From Bacillus sp. ISL-18 (GTDB lineage: Bacteria; Bacillota; Bacilli; Bacillales; Cytobacillaceae), in NCBI RefSeq assembly GCF_018613415.1, contig NZ_JAGGQG010000010.1, forward strand, positions 35,888 through 99,887: a stretch of DNA of 64,000 bases, read 5' to 3'. Positions 6,724 through 16,743 of this stretch are shown one piece after another. The position numbers and the translations under genes are program-made. Numbering within the stretch: the first letter of the stretch is position 1; each line of letters starts with the position of its first letter. The notes under the pieces were generated by a model, which was given only the letters and a program-made list of their open reading frames with translations, was not told where the DNA came from and did not search any database.

Positions 6724-9048
6724 TTAAATAACATCGTAAACATCCTTAGGGACTAAAGCCATGAGAGGACTATTTTCACCGGTAGCGAACATATGCAGGG
6801 CATGCATAGCACGTGTGCAGACCGTATAAAATAATTTCCGTTCACTTTCCTTTTGATAGCGGGAACAATCATAAAGAATGACAGCATCAAATTCTATTCC
6901 TTTAGCTAAGTAAGATGGAATCACATTAATTCCTCTTTCATAAGAGATGGTTCCCTTTTCAATTAAATGGAGCGGAATTGCTTCTTTAAGTTCCTCAAAC
7001 AATGCTTTACTTTCTGCCTCCGTCCGACAGATTACAGCAATTGTTTGATATCCTGCTGACTTAAATTGTTTAATTTTCCCAAGAACTTTTCCATTTAACT
7101 GTGCCTCGTCCACATGGCTCACTGTTGGTTTTTTCCCTCTACGATTAAATGGCTCGATTTTTTCCCCATCTGAAATAAGTGCACTGGAAAACTCCACAAT
7201 TTCTCTGGTTGAACGATAGGTTTTGGTAAGGACAAAAGTTTCAACCTCTTTTTCACTTTTATCCAAATCAGTCAAAACTGTTTGCGAACCTGTTGCCCCT
7301 GAGAAGATGGCCTGGTTAAAGTCGCCGAGCAAAGTCATTTTGCTGTAAGGAAACAGGCGCTGGATAAAGGCAAACTGGAACGGTGTATAATCCTGTGCCT
7401 CATCAATAAAAATGTGGCGAATAGCGGTGTTTGATTTCCGGCCCTCAAGTAAATCCTGCAGGTAAACAAGAGGCGTAGCGTCTTCATAGGGAACCGCTCT
7501 ATGCTGTATGTGACCAATTGTTTGTTGACACATCTCTGCCCAATATTTTGGAAAGCCCTTTTTGAATTGTTCCATTTCCTTAAACAATTGCAGGTATATT
7601 TGTGTTAGATCAATAAATTTTAAGTTTTTTACTCTTGCAAATAATGGTTTGAATTTTTCTTTTACAACCATTTCGGCAAGCAACCGTTGTTCCCGCTCAA
7701 AATCATCAAAGGTATTCTCCGAAAAGCGGTTCTTCTCTTGAAGCTTCTTAAATGCTTCCATATAATCCTCTTTTTCAAGGAATTGAACCTCTTCCTCTAC
7801 CCAGCTCTGAGAACGTTCTCGTTTAACAGCGCGCTTTAATTCCTTTAACAACCATTCCTTTACCAGCTGCATTCGGTTTGGAATGGAATAACTGCTCTCC
7901 AATCCATAAAAATAATCGCTAATTTCTTTTTTAGAAATAATCTTATCACCTCTAAAGGATAAGTCCTTAAAGATTAAGCCTTGGTTTGATAACTTAGATA
8001 CGTACTGGTCAATTAACGTTTTAAATTCAAGACTGGCCTTATAACGAATAGCTTCCACTCTTGTCTGATAATCCTTTTCCAAATTTCCGCTAAGAAGAAA
8101 CTCCATTTGTGAAAATGAATCCTCAACATCATAGGTTTTCCCCAATCTCTGCGTTAAATATTCTTGAAAAGTAGATTGCTGCATATTTTCTTCGCCAAGT
8201 TCAGGCAATACTGTAGAAACATAGCTGTTAAAAAGAGGGTTAGGGGAAAAAAGCATAATGTTTTCGGCGTTCAAGGTACCCCGATAACGATAGAGTAAAT
8301 AGGCAACGCGCTGTAATGCTGCTGAGGTTTTTCCGCTCCCTGCTGCACCCTGAACGATTAAAATTTTGCTTCGCTCATTTCGGATGATTTCATTTTGTTC
8401 CCGCTGGATGGTGGCAACAATACTCTTCATTTGCGTATTTGCATTATTCCCAAGCACTTCCTGAAGCATTTCGTCACCAATCGTAACACCTGTATCAAAC
8501 ATTGCTTTTATATCTGATTCCCGGATGATAAATTGCCGTTTTAGCGACATTTCTCCTTCTATGGTACCTTCAGGTATTTTATATTGCGCATAGCCTGGAG
8601 AGTAATCATAATATAAACTCGAAATCGGTGCCCGCCAATCATAAATTAAAAAATTCTCGTCGTTTTCATCCATTAAGGAGGCAATACCTAAATAGACTTG
8701 ATCAACATGCCTCTCGCCTTCTTCCAGGAAATCAATCCGGCCAAAATAAGGTGAGTATTTTAATCGGGCCAGTGTTTTAAGATTTTTATCCAAGTGACTA
8801 TGCGTACGTTCGCGCTCTGAGAGAAGTTCAGCCTGTTGTTTAATACTTGCTGCCGTTTCTATAATGTCATCTGGTTCATCTGTGTTAACCGTAACATCTT
8901 CCCAAAAGTTCTTGCGAATCTCGATAACTTCAGAGCGTACAGTTCCGGTATTATTTTGCAGACTCTTTATCTTTTGATCGATGACCTTTACAACCGTACC
9001 TACTCTCTCCTGCTCCAGTCGTAAGTCGGTGCTTTCTTTATCGCTCAT
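6724..9048 (-). CDS. helD: RNA polymerase recycling motor HelD
   Basis: Superfamily 1 (UvrD/Rep-like) ATPase of 774 residues, the same length as B. subtilis HelD. This protein removes stalled RNA polymerase from nucleic acid and helps recycle it. A helical N-terminal arm (about 1-90) precedes the split helicase domain. Walker A GAAGSGKTSAAL lies near residue 234, Walker B/DEAQD in HIFIDEAQDYTPFQF, motif III in LLGDFNQAIFSG and motif IV in KTYRSTREI. The C-terminal motif VCTRAMHALH matches the SF1 motif VI position. Single gene with its own terminator downstream. Confidence 0.93.
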   Translation of the reverse strand: MSDKESTDLRLEQERVGTVVKVIDQKIKSLQNNTGTVRSEVIEIRKNFWEDVTVNTDEPDDIIETAASIKQQAELLSERERTHSHLDKNLKTLARLKYSPYFGRIDFLEEGERHVDQVYLGIASLMDENDENFLIYDWRAPISSLYYDYSPGYAQYKIPEGTIEGEMSLKRQFIIRESDIKAMFDTGVTIGDEMLQEVLGNNANTQMKSIVATIQREQNEIIRNERSKILIVQGAAGSGKTSAALQRVAYLLYRYRGTLNAENIMLFSPNPLFNSYVSTVLPELGEENMQQSTFQEYLTQRLGKTYDVEDSFSQMEFLLSGNLEKDYQTRVEAIRYKASLEFKTLIDQYVSKLSNQGLIFKDLSFRGDKIISKKEISDYFYGLESSYSIPNRMQLVKEWLLKELKRAVKRERSQSWVEEEVQFLEKEDYMEAFKKLQEKNRFSENTFDDFEREQRLLAEMVVKEKFKPLFARVKNLKFIDLTQIYLQLFKEMEQFKKGFPKYWAEMCQQTIGHIQHRAVPYEDATPLVYLQDLLEGRKSNTAIRHIFIDEAQDYTPFQFAFIQRLFPYSKMTLLGDFNQAIFSGATGSQTVLTDLDKSEKEVETFVLTKTYRSTREIVEFSSALISDGEKIEPFNRRGKKPTVSHVDEAQLNGKVLGKIKQFKSAGYQTIAVICRTEAESKALFEELKEAIPLHLIEKGTISYERGINVIPSYLAKGIEFDAVILYDCSRYQKESERKLFYTVCTRAMHALHMFATGENSPLMALVPKDVYDVI

Positions 9049-9211
9049 CTAACCACTTCCCCTTAAAATAGATTTCAATTCCTTGACAATGTACACATTA
9101 TATGATAATGTTATAATAGATATTTAAACTCTGTTAACAATATACATATTATACCACCAGTCATTGTATCATGCCCTCTTTTAATAATCAAGAATAGAAT
9201 TCATAAAACCC

Positions 9212-9234
9212 AAACGCCAAATAGGCGTTTTTTT
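9212..9234. terminator. Hairpin AAACGCC/GGCGTTT followed by T-run
   Basis: A 7-bp stem with loop AAATA. The run of seven Ts is on the plus strand; on the minus strand the downstream tract is only TTTGGGTTTT. It lies 15 bases after the stop of the minus-strand membrane protein and may serve it, although the polarity favours a plus-strand transcript. Confidence 0.55.
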
Positions 9235-9248
9235 CCTTTGTATGAGAT

Positions 9249-10082
9249 TCATTTCGATCCGCCAAAAATCCACTTTCTATATGTTCCATAAACAAATACC
9301 ATAACACTTTTTATTAAAATATAATTTATTAATTTAATCTTTGTTTTAAATAACTTGGTTCTAAGAAAAATTTGATACAAACAGGCATCAAACAAAATCA
9401 CCTTCAATTTTTCCCAATAACCATTATATTTTTTTAAGGTAAAGCAGCTAAAAAGCGAAAATGTAATGGAATATAAAGGTGTGATTAAAAAATGTTCCGT
9501 CCATGCATGATATCTGCCCCAACCAAATCGAATTTTACGAAGGAAGGCTAAAAGTAAAAATAAGTTTGTTTCCGTTACCATTATCATCAAAAAGAAGGAG
9601 ATTTTACGGGTGAGCTCATTTTTTTTGGCAAGCATATAATACCAGTAATCGCTTATTACAAAGTAAATAGGGATTAGAATCAAGGTATAAACTGTTCTCC
9701 ACCAATTATGCTTATATACCCCCAGGCGCAAAAATAATAACTCAATTAAGGAAAAATAAATGCCCCCAAGCATTTTCTTCGTTATACCTGATTTAGTCAA
9801 AGTGAGGTAAACTGCAGTAAAAGGAACAAAAATGGACTGTGATAAAAAAGCTCCTAGAATATTGTCTAACGATTTATTTTTTAAAACATTTGGCATATAT
9901 TTGTATCCCTTGAACAAGTTTAATACAAAGAACTCTAATAAATAGGAAAATCCCATAATGGAACCCAGAAAAATTATTATTTCCTTTTTATTTTTACTTT
10001 TATAAAAGGCTAATCCTATGAGGAATGTATGGATTATAAACAAAATTAAGAAAGGTATACTATTTTTATTTTTCAACCTCAT
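9249..10082 (-). CDS. Polytopic membrane protein of unknown function
   Basis: A 277-residue, highly hydrophobic, Lys/Phe/Leu-rich protein with about seven to eight predicted membrane segments. The N-terminal segment is KNKNSIPFLILFIIHTFLIG. The mid-region FLRLGVYKHNWWRTVYTLILIP and YHAWTEHFLITPLYS vaguely recall CBO0543-type Firmicute membrane proteins, but the resemblance is weak and I do not assign a family. The gene is very AT-rich and stands alone. Confidence 0.7.
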   Translation of the reverse strand: MRLKNKNSIPFLILFIIHTFLIGLAFYKSKNKKEIIIFLGSIMGFSYLLEFFVLNLFKGYKYMPNVLKNKSLDNILGAFLSQSIFVPFTAVYLTLTKSGITKKMLGGIYFSLIELLFLRLGVYKHNWWRTVYTLILIPIYFVISDYWYYMLAKKNELTRKISFFLMIMVTETNLFLLLAFLRKIRFGWGRYHAWTEHFLITPLYSITFSLFSCFTLKKYNGYWEKLKVILFDACLYQIFLRTKLFKTKIKLINYILIKSVMVFVYGTYRKWIFGGSK

Positions 10083-10669
10083 GTAAACAACCGTCCTTAG
10101 ACTTTCTTATTTGATTAGTATTAGAAAAAAGTCAGGAATTAATTACAAAATAAATTGACAAAATGTTTTTTAAATACGCACTTAAAACAGGCCCTCTCCT
10201 CGTTGGCAACACAGTTAATCTTAACAATCGAGTTCAAGCAGCGAAGGCAGGTCATTTTCTTAAAGATTTAGCTCTCCTTAAAAAAGGAGAGCTTTTTAAG
10301 TGTGTTTACGGAATATTCTATTTTTTTCAGATCACTATGGGCAAAACATTCGAAAGTCTTAATAAACCTTCCACTAAAACTATATTAAAACTATAATAAT
10401 AGTCATTTGAATAACTTTTTTGCAAACGCTATCAACCAACGGATATTAAGGATTCTGTCATTAACCATGTAAAAAAATATTCCCCCAATTATTATTCTAG
10501 TAATTTTGCTAAATTCCCTGTAAAAAAATAATAAAGCTGTCGAAAACTGTTGCCAAATAACTGATTTTTCAGGAAATAAGAAGAAATATGAGGAAATAAT
10601 CCTATTGCTCAACATTATTTTCAGAATATTATTAAATTTGCAACTACATTTTTTTAGGGGGGTCTATCT
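10083..10669. other. Intergenic region with one hairpin; no credible gene
   Basis: 587 bases between the membrane protein and the inhA remnant. Reading frames here lack ribosome-binding sites and recognisable sequence. The only structured item is the hairpin at 10270-10297. Confidence 0.6.
10270..10297 (+). terminator. Orphan plus-strand terminator hairpin
   Basis: AGCTCTCCTT-AAAA-AAGGAGAGCT is a perfect 10-bp stem followed by TTTT. A second CTCTCCT occurs upstream at 10194-10200 and could pair with the same 3' arm, an arrangement seen in attenuators. No gene on the plus strand ends just upstream. Confidence 0.6.
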
Positions 10670-13004
10670 TTGAAGAAACTATTTAAAACTGGTCTAACAA
10701 CTGCAGTCATGGCTGGTACATTTTCTCAGGATTTCCTGGCAACTATGTAAACAGCAGCAGTCTTACAAGCGGAGAATTGCTACATAAGAGTTCTAGCGCT
10801 GTCTCTCAGTCGTATAGTTCACTAGATCTGTCAGTTGTAAATGAGGAGAAATTACTAGATTCATTGATTAAGCGAGGGGTAATCTCCAAAAGCGCTTCTT
10901 CAACAGAAAAACAAAAAGCACTGCAAAAGTAAAAGCCGGGGATGCTGAAAAGCAGCGAAAATTTAAAGATTTTACTAACGGTTTATTAAAAGGAAAAGGA
11001 AATAAATATGGACAATTAAAAGGTAATCCGGATCCTGTACAAGAAGGAACATCACCAGGTATCCAGAAAAAAGGGAAATTACTCACATTAACTGTTGAGT
11101 TTTCCGATCTGCCACACAATTCAATTGGACCGACAGAAACAGATAACTATTATAAAGATTATAATCTTGAGCATTATGAGGATATGATCTTTGGAGAAAA
11201 GAATCAATATAAAGGGCCAGATGGAGAGAATCAGGTTTCACAAAAACAATATTATGAAGAACAATCAGGTGGTACTTATACGATTGAAGGACAAGCATAT
11301 GGTTGGCTAAAGGTGCCTGGTACGGCGGCGTATTATGGAGCGGATAAAGCATCAGGGGGACATGACAACGTTACTCCAGGCGGTTCTAAACAATTAGTTG
11401 TTGACACATACGCAGCAGCAAAAGCAGCAGGAATTCCATTACAAGACTATGACTTAGAAGATCCACATGATCTTGATGGAGACGGAAATTTCTGGGAACC
11501 AGATGGATTAGTAGACCATCTTCAAATTATTCATTCTGGTATGGGCCAAGAAGCTGGCGGAGGGGCACAAGGAGATAATGCAATTTGGTCACACCGTTCT
11601 GCAAAATTGGTTGACCCAGACGGTCTAGGTAAAGGGTTACCTGGATTTTATGATTACACGATGATGCCTGAAGATGGTGCTACTGGTGTATTCGCGCATG
11701 AATACGGCCATGATTTAGGTCTTCCCGATGAATACGATACAATTTACTCTGGTGCAGGGGAGGCAAATGAATATTGGTCGATTATGTCAAGCGGCTCATG
11801 GGCTGGAAAGATTCCTGGTGCAGAACCAACAGGCTTCTCTCCTTGGGCTAAACAATACTTCCAATCTACGCTAGGCGGTAAATGGACAGCTCCTACGGTT
11901 GTGGAGTGGAATGATGTTTCAACAAAAGGGATACAATTCTTACTTGACCAAGCTAATACACCACTTGGTCAAAACAATCAGGCCATTCGTGTTAATCTGC
12001 CTGATAAGAAAACTCCAGTAAACACTCCAGCTTCAGGGAGCTTTGAATACTGGGGCGGCCAGGCAGATGAGATGGATTCAAATATGGTTACGGACGTTGA
12101 TTTAACAGGAAAAACTTCCGCGACTTTAACATTTGATGCTTGGTATGATATTGAAGAACAATGGGATTTTGCTTTTGCACAAGTTTCAGTCGATAACGGT
12201 AAAACTTGGACATCCCTTGGAAACACCAATACTAGGTCTGATGTCGTTGCAGAAGGTTATCCAACTATTATTGACTCTATGCCTGGTTTTACAGGAAAAT
12301 CTAATGGGTGGGAAGCCCAGTCATTTGACCTTTCTACTTATGCGGGTAAAAAGATCAAACTTCGTCTCCGTTATGCAACAGATTGGGGTACATCACTTAC
12401 TGGATTTTTTGCTGACAAAATTAAAGTGGTAGCAGATGGAAAAACACTTTTAGATGACGGTGGAGAAACTACTGCATCCCCATTTACTTTAAATAAATTC
12501 ACAAAAATGGATGGTAATAAACTTACAAACCATTATTATTTATTAGAATGGCGGAACCATAAAGGCGTTGATGAAGGTCTTGCCCATATTAAACGAGGAA
12601 AATCCTTAATGAGCTATGATGGTGGTTTAGTTGTTTGGTATGTGGATGATAGCTATACAGATAACTGGACAGGAATACATCCAGGAGATGGTTTCTTAGG
12701 CGTCGTTGATGCTCACCTTGGAACAGATATTAAATTAAGCACAGGTGATGAAGCAATTTCCCGTTTCCAAGTCGCAGATGCTGCATTCGGTTTAAATCCT
12801 ACTTCAGGTTTAGATATTACTTACCCGACCTATACGATAAACTTTCCAAGCCAACCAGCTGTTTCACTATTTGATGACAGTAAAAATTTCTTAAACACCT
12901 TCTTGCCTGATGCAGGCCGCAACATCCCTAATTATGGTTTGAAGGTTCGTGTAAACGGACAAGCAAAGGATAAATCGGTTGGGTCAATAGTTATATACAA
13001 ATAA
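10670..13004 (+). pseudogene. inhA: Immune inhibitor A (M6 metalloprotease), N-terminus frameshifted
   Basis: InhA is a secreted zinc metalloprotease that degrades host proteins and antimicrobial peptides. An AGGGGGG site and TTG at 10670 begin a signal peptide (MKKLFKTGLTTAVMAGTFS) that stops at TAA 10748. The propeptide continues in the next frame from about 10726 (SGFPGNYVNSSS to STEKQKALQK, stop at about 10930). The mature domain continues in a third frame from there to 13004. Each step corresponds to one missing base. From 11184 the 606-residue catalytic and C-terminal part is intact, with HEYGHDLGLPDEYD as the zinc site. As read, no signal peptide is fused to the protease, so secretion should be lost. 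Confidence 0.85.
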
Positions 13005-13011
13005 TCGAGTA

Positions 13012-13044
13012 ATCCCACTCCCTTTTTTAGGGAGTGGGATTTTT
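13012..13044 (+). terminator. Terminator of the inhA remnant
   Basis: ATCCCACTCCC pairs perfectly with GGGAGTGGGAT (11 bp, T-rich loop), followed by TTTT. Confidence 0.88.
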
Positions 13045-13531
13045 ATGGACGTATACTAACCCTAGTTCCATTTGGAACCATTCCCGCAAGTTGCAGCACA
13101 TCCCGATTATACATTCTTACACAACCATGAGAGACGGACTTTCCGATCGAACTCGGATCATTTGTCCCGTGAATCCCATAGCCTTGTTTCGATAAAGAAA
13201 GCCATAAAACCCCGAATGGCCCCCCGGGATTATACTGGCGATTGACGATGATAAAATCTCCCACTGGGGTTTGGGTAAGCATCTTGCCGACCGCGATTGG
13301 AAAAATTATTACAAACCGGCCATTGTTGTATAGTGTAAGTCTCTTCTTGCCAACAGAAATCTGAATTGAATAGGGTATGGTATTAGGTTCGGGCAGACCT
13401 GGAATTTGTATTTTTTGTCCCACATGCAAATGCCCAATTCCTGGATTTGCAGCGTAAAGGCGCCTTAGGCTCACTCGATAGTTTGCTGAAATCGCCCCCA
13501 GTGTTTCGCCTGGCTGAACTGTATGGATCAT
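13043..13531 (-). CDS. ykuD: LysM-L,D-transpeptidase (YkuD family)
   Basis: Cell-wall cross-linking enzyme, 162 residues. An N-terminal LysM peptidoglycan-binding repeat ([19 protein letters not shown], residues 3-47) is joined to a YkuD L,D-transpeptidase domain. Its catalytic signature is [10 protein letters not shown]...[11 protein letters not shown], with the nucleophilic Cys in HGCVRM. The start at 13531 (MIHTVQPG) follows AAAGGTGGG; the upstream ATG at 13570 lacks such a site. No signal peptide is seen, as for B. subtilis YkuD, which is found in spores. Confidence 0.9.
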   Translation of the reverse strand: MIHTVQPGETLGAISANYRVSLRRLYAANPGIGHLHVGQKIQIPGLPEPNTIPYSIQISVGKKRLTLYNNGRFVIIFPIAVGKMLTQTPVGDFIIVNRQYNPGGPFGVLWLSLSKQGYGIHGTNDPSSIGKSVSHGCVRMYNRDVLQLAGMVPNGTRVSIRP

Positions 13532-13650
13532 GCTATCCCACCTTTCTTCTGATAGCATATGCCTATACAAGTATGTGGTTGACTATTATACGGTTAATCA
13601 AATAAAGCGGCGGCCCATCTCCCCGAATTACTATTTATGATTATAAAGAA

Positions 13651-15162
13651 TCACTTAAATCTAAAAAATGGCGACATATCCTCACGCAAGTGATGGATAT
13701 AGAAATAATCATTACTAAGAGGATCATAGACGTAATCACTTTTCCAAGTCTCTATGTTTTCGGTAATTTCTTTGATGGCTTGAACAAAGATAAGTATTTC
13801 TTCATTTGTCATGATGGGATGAACCGAGAACCGTACCCATCCTGGTTTTGTAGACATATCTCCATGATTAATTTTATCCGTAATCTGTTTCGAAGTTGCT
13901 TGGTCAATTTCTAAGAGATAATGGCCATACGTCCCTGCACATGAACATCCCCCTCTTACCTGAATCCCATACCTGTCATTTAGGAGACGAACCACCAAGT
14001 TATAATGAATGTTTTCAATATAAAACGAAACAATACCAATTCTATCTTTGATATTGCCAGCTAATATTTTGACCTCCGGTATGTTTTCCAAAAGGGAAAA
14101 TAACAGACTGAGCTGTTCTTTCTCTCTTCTCAATATTTTGTTGATCCCCATCTTCGTTTTCAAATTCAAGCATAGTGCAGTCCGAATCGATTGCAGAATC
14201 CCCGGGGTCCCCCCATCTTCCCGCATTTCAATTTCACCAATATACTGGTGCTCTCCCCAAGGATTTGTCCATAAGACTGTTCCGCCGCCGGGATGGTCTG
14301 GAACCTTATTGGTATAAATCCTTGAATCGAAGACCAATACCCCGCTTGTTCCAGGCCCGCCTAAAAATTTATGCGGTGAAAAAAATATCGCATCAAGCTT
14401 TTCAAGCGGATCTTCCGGATGCATATTGATCTCGATATAGGGTGCAGAGGCTGCAAAATCAACAAAACAGAGTCCCTGATGTTGGTGCATGAGCTTTGCA
14501 AGCTGATGATATGGCGTTTGAATCCCTGTAACATTGGAGCATGCTGTAAAGGAACCAATTTTAATTCTGCGATCCTTATAAACATTAAGGAGGTGTTCTA
14601 AATGATTTACATCCACTCTCCCCTCCTCATCAGGGTTAATCACGATGACCTCACCAAGTGTTTCTAACCAAGAGGTCTGATTCGAATGATGTTCCATATG
14701 AGTAAGGAAAATGATAGGTCTTTCCTTATTAGAAAGCAGGACTCGGTCTCTCCATACTTCCGGAACTCGCAGCCCTAAGATGCGCTGTAGTTTATTTACG
14801 ACTGAAGTCATCCCAAATCCATCCAGGATGACCACATCATGTTGATCTGCATTGACATGTTCTTTAATAATTTTTTTTGACTGCTTATATAAGCCGGTCA
14901 TCATTAAACTAGTGATATTTGATTCCGTATGCGTATTGGCCATAAAAGGTCCAAATACTTCAGAAATTTTTTGTTCAATCGGTTGATATAGTCTTCCGCT
15001 GCCCGTCCAGTCGGCATAAATGATTTTCTTTTGACCAAAGGGGGAATCAAATTCTTGGTTCATCCCAATTACATCTGAGCGAAATGGTTGAAAATATTCT
15101 TCAAGGTTGTCTGGGATTCGAAACGTTTTACTTCCAATATTGGCCGTGATCATTTGTTCCAC
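13651..15162 (-). CDS. PLP-dependent class V aminotransferase / cysteine desulfurase-like
   Basis: A 503-residue fold-type I PLP enzyme. The PLP lysine is expected in SPHKFLGGPGTSG, with the cofactor-phosphate and Asp contacts in CFVDFAASAPY and TACSNVTGIQTP. The C-terminal GGCSCAGTYGHYLL stretch contains Cys residues where NifS/SufS desulfurases carry their active-site loop, but the order and length differ from SufS. No Fe-S genes are adjacent. It could be a desulfurase, a selenocysteine-lyase-like enzyme or another class V lyase; substrate unknown. Confidence 0.8.
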   Translation of the reverse strand: MEQMITANIGSKTFRIPDNLEEYFQPFRSDVIGMNQEFDSPFGQKKIIYADWTGSGRLYQPIEQKISEVFGPFMANTHTESNITSLMMTGLYKQSKKIIKEHVNADQHDVVILDGFGMTSVVNKLQRILGLRVPEVWRDRVLLSNKERPIIFLTHMEHHSNQTSWLETLGEVIVINPDEEGRVDVNHLEHLLNVYKDRRIKIGSFTACSNVTGIQTPYHQLAKLMHQHQGLCFVDFAASAPYIEINMHPEDPLEKLDAIFFSPHKFLGGPGTSGVLVFDSRIYTNKVPDHPGGGTVLWTNPWGEHQYIGEIEMREDGGTPGILQSIRTALCLNLKTKMGINKILRREKEQLSLLFSLLENIPEVKILAGNIKDRIGIVSFYIENIHYNLVVRLLNDRYGIQVRGGCSCAGTYGHYLLEIDQATSKQITDKINHGDMSTKPGWVRFSVHPIMTNEEILIFVQAIKEITENIETWKSDYVYDPLSNDYFYIHHLREDMSPFFRFK

Positions 15163-15270
15163 ACCTCACACTTTTTGTTCTTATTCAATATATGCAAGGC
15201 TCTTTTACACCGTTTCATTTGTTTTCAAACATGAGAAAGGGCATCCAAACGGTTCTTTTCTGCCTAAGTA

Positions 15271-15305
15271 AAAAATACCCAATCGGATCACCGATTAGGT
15301 ATTTC
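15271..15305 (-). terminator. Terminator of the coiled-coil protein gene
   Basis: AAATACCcAATCGG-ATCA-CCGATTaGGTATTT; on the minus strand it is followed by TTTTT. Confidence 0.8.
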
Positions 15306-15316
15306 AATTTCTACGA

Positions 15317-15664
15317 TTAATAAGTTGTAATCTTAGCAGATTCCTTTTTGGTTACCTCCTCAATTTTTTGAATAAACATTTGAAAAACTCTTCGTTTCTC
15401 CTCTAAATCTTTTATGTACTCTTTTAATTGGTTATAGCTTTCTTCAAAAGGTTTATGATACATCTCACGGATTTTTTCAATAATCTCTTCATTTACTGTT
15501 GATTGAATGACTTGTTTCGTAATTCCATACTTATACGAATACACCTTTAATTCCTGTGCCACTTCATCATATTCTTTGGCGATTTCAGCTAGAACCAAGG
15601 AGATATCTTCCTTCCACTCGTCTAGTGATTTTTGTAGATATGATTTTGTCATTGTTTCTTCCAT
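15317..15664 (-). CDS. Coiled-coil hypothetical protein, 115 aa
   Basis: A small, soluble, strongly helical protein rich in Glu and Lys (SLDEWKEDISLVLAEIAKEY, then SYNQLKEYIKDLEEKRRVF). The composition predicts one or two long coiled-coil helices. No Cys and no membrane segment. I place the start at ATG 15664 because AGGGTGGGG lies five bases upstream. Family not recognised; monocistronic between two terminators. Confidence 0.65.
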   Translation of the reverse strand: MEETMTKSYLQKSLDEWKEDISLVLAEIAKEYDEVAQELKVYSYKYGITKQVIQSTVNEEIIEKIREMYHKPFEESYNQLKEYIKDLEEKRRVFQMFIQKIEEVTKKESAKITTY

Positions 15665-15780
15665 CAATACCCCACCCTACTTGATTCAAGTATATTTACC
15701 CTATTATAGCGAGGTTTGATTACATCCAAGTTTCCCACAGTTTACAAAGTGGTGTCATTACGTTTTTTCTGAATGCTTAC

Positions 15781-15826
15781 AAAAAAACTATGCAATAGGC
15801 CTCCTGCATCTTGCATAGTTTTTTTG
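15781..15826. terminator. Bidirectional terminator downstream of the DUF2935 gene
   Basis: AAAAAAACTATGCAA...TTGCATAGTTTTTTT is a perfect 8-bp core stem extended by A/T tracts, with a 15-base loop. Confidence 0.8.
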
Positions 15827-15828
15827 AA

Positions 15829-16653
15829 CTATTCAAATGATGGTTTCCGTAATGAACATTGCATACTTTCGGTCTGAAGTTCTGGAGCAAATTCCGCTAA
15901 CTTTTTGACAAAATAACAGGTTTCAGGAAAATGATGTTCGAGGAATCGAAGGGTCGTTTTATTTAATATCCTATTACCCTTATATTTTTCAACCACGGAT
16001 CGAATATATTGATTAATTTCGATAACCGTCTTGCCGACATCTAAAGCCAATTCTGTTTGACGCGGGAACCCCTGCTCCGTGAAGCGCAAAAACCCTTTTA
16101 CATGATGATTCTGCAGGATGAACATCTGAAACCTTTGTGCATAAAGATCTGATTGACGCTCAACAGACAGCTCGATCGGATCAATTAAATTCCTTAATAG
16201 AATGATGTGACCCAATTGATCCTCCAGCCATAAATCTAGCAGTTGATCCAATCTCTGCCGAACTGGCTGCTGTCCATTGACAAGGTAGGATAAGAGCCGT
16301 AAATATTCTTGATTTTCATTTAAAGTGCCATTTAAATAAGTAGGTGACAGATTTAAGTTTATTTCATTTTTAATTCTTAAGTTCTGCATCTGTCCTTCAA
16401 ACCGGTAATATTCGTAGGAAACAGCATAAGCTTGTTTAGCAAACGCTGTCATATCACTCGATGTATAGCTTAAGGTTGGGTTCATTTGTTTTAGATTATT
16501 AAGAAGGCCTTGGAAGGATTGATTAAACCCTTCTGCAATAGAAATCTCCTTTCTTTCTATCACCGATAAATGATCACGAACAAAGATCGCATGATCCTGT
16601 AAAATTTCAAGCCAGAATAAATGCTCCTCCCACAAACTGATAGTACCAGACAT
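15829..16653 (-). CDS. DUF2935 domain protein (ferritin-like helical fold)
   Basis: A 274-residue protein matching DUF2935 along its length. It opens with SLWEEHLFWLEILQDHA, which recurs in degenerate form in the second half (WLEDQLGHIILLRNLIDP), as expected for two helical-bundle repeats. Conserved Glu and His residues (WEEH, DH) could bind metal in a ferritin-like site; this is a family-level suggestion. Function unknown. Single gene. Confidence 0.85.
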   Translation of the reverse strand: MSGTISLWEEHLFWLEILQDHAIFVRDHLSVIERKEISIAEGFNQSFQGLLNNLKQMNPTLSYTSSDMTAFAKQAYAVSYEYYRFEGQMQNLRIKNEINLNLSPTYLNGTLNENQEYLRLLSYLVNGQQPVRQRLDQLLDLWLEDQLGHIILLRNLIDPIELSVERQSDLYAQRFQMFILQNHHVKGFLRFTEQGFPRQTELALDVGKTVIEINQYIRSVVEKYKGNRILNKTTLRFLEHHFPETCYFVKKLAEFAPELQTESMQCSLRKPSFE

Positions 16654-16743
16654 CCATATCCCCCCTCTAATAAGAAGATATTCATGCCTGATTAAATTAG
16701 AAATTTTCTGTAAAATCTTTCGTAAAAAACATGAAGTTTTTGT

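Noticed and set aside
10163..10396. 77-codon plus-strand frame upstream of the inhA remnant
   Set aside because: No ribosome-binding site, and the frame runs through an intrinsic terminator hairpin.
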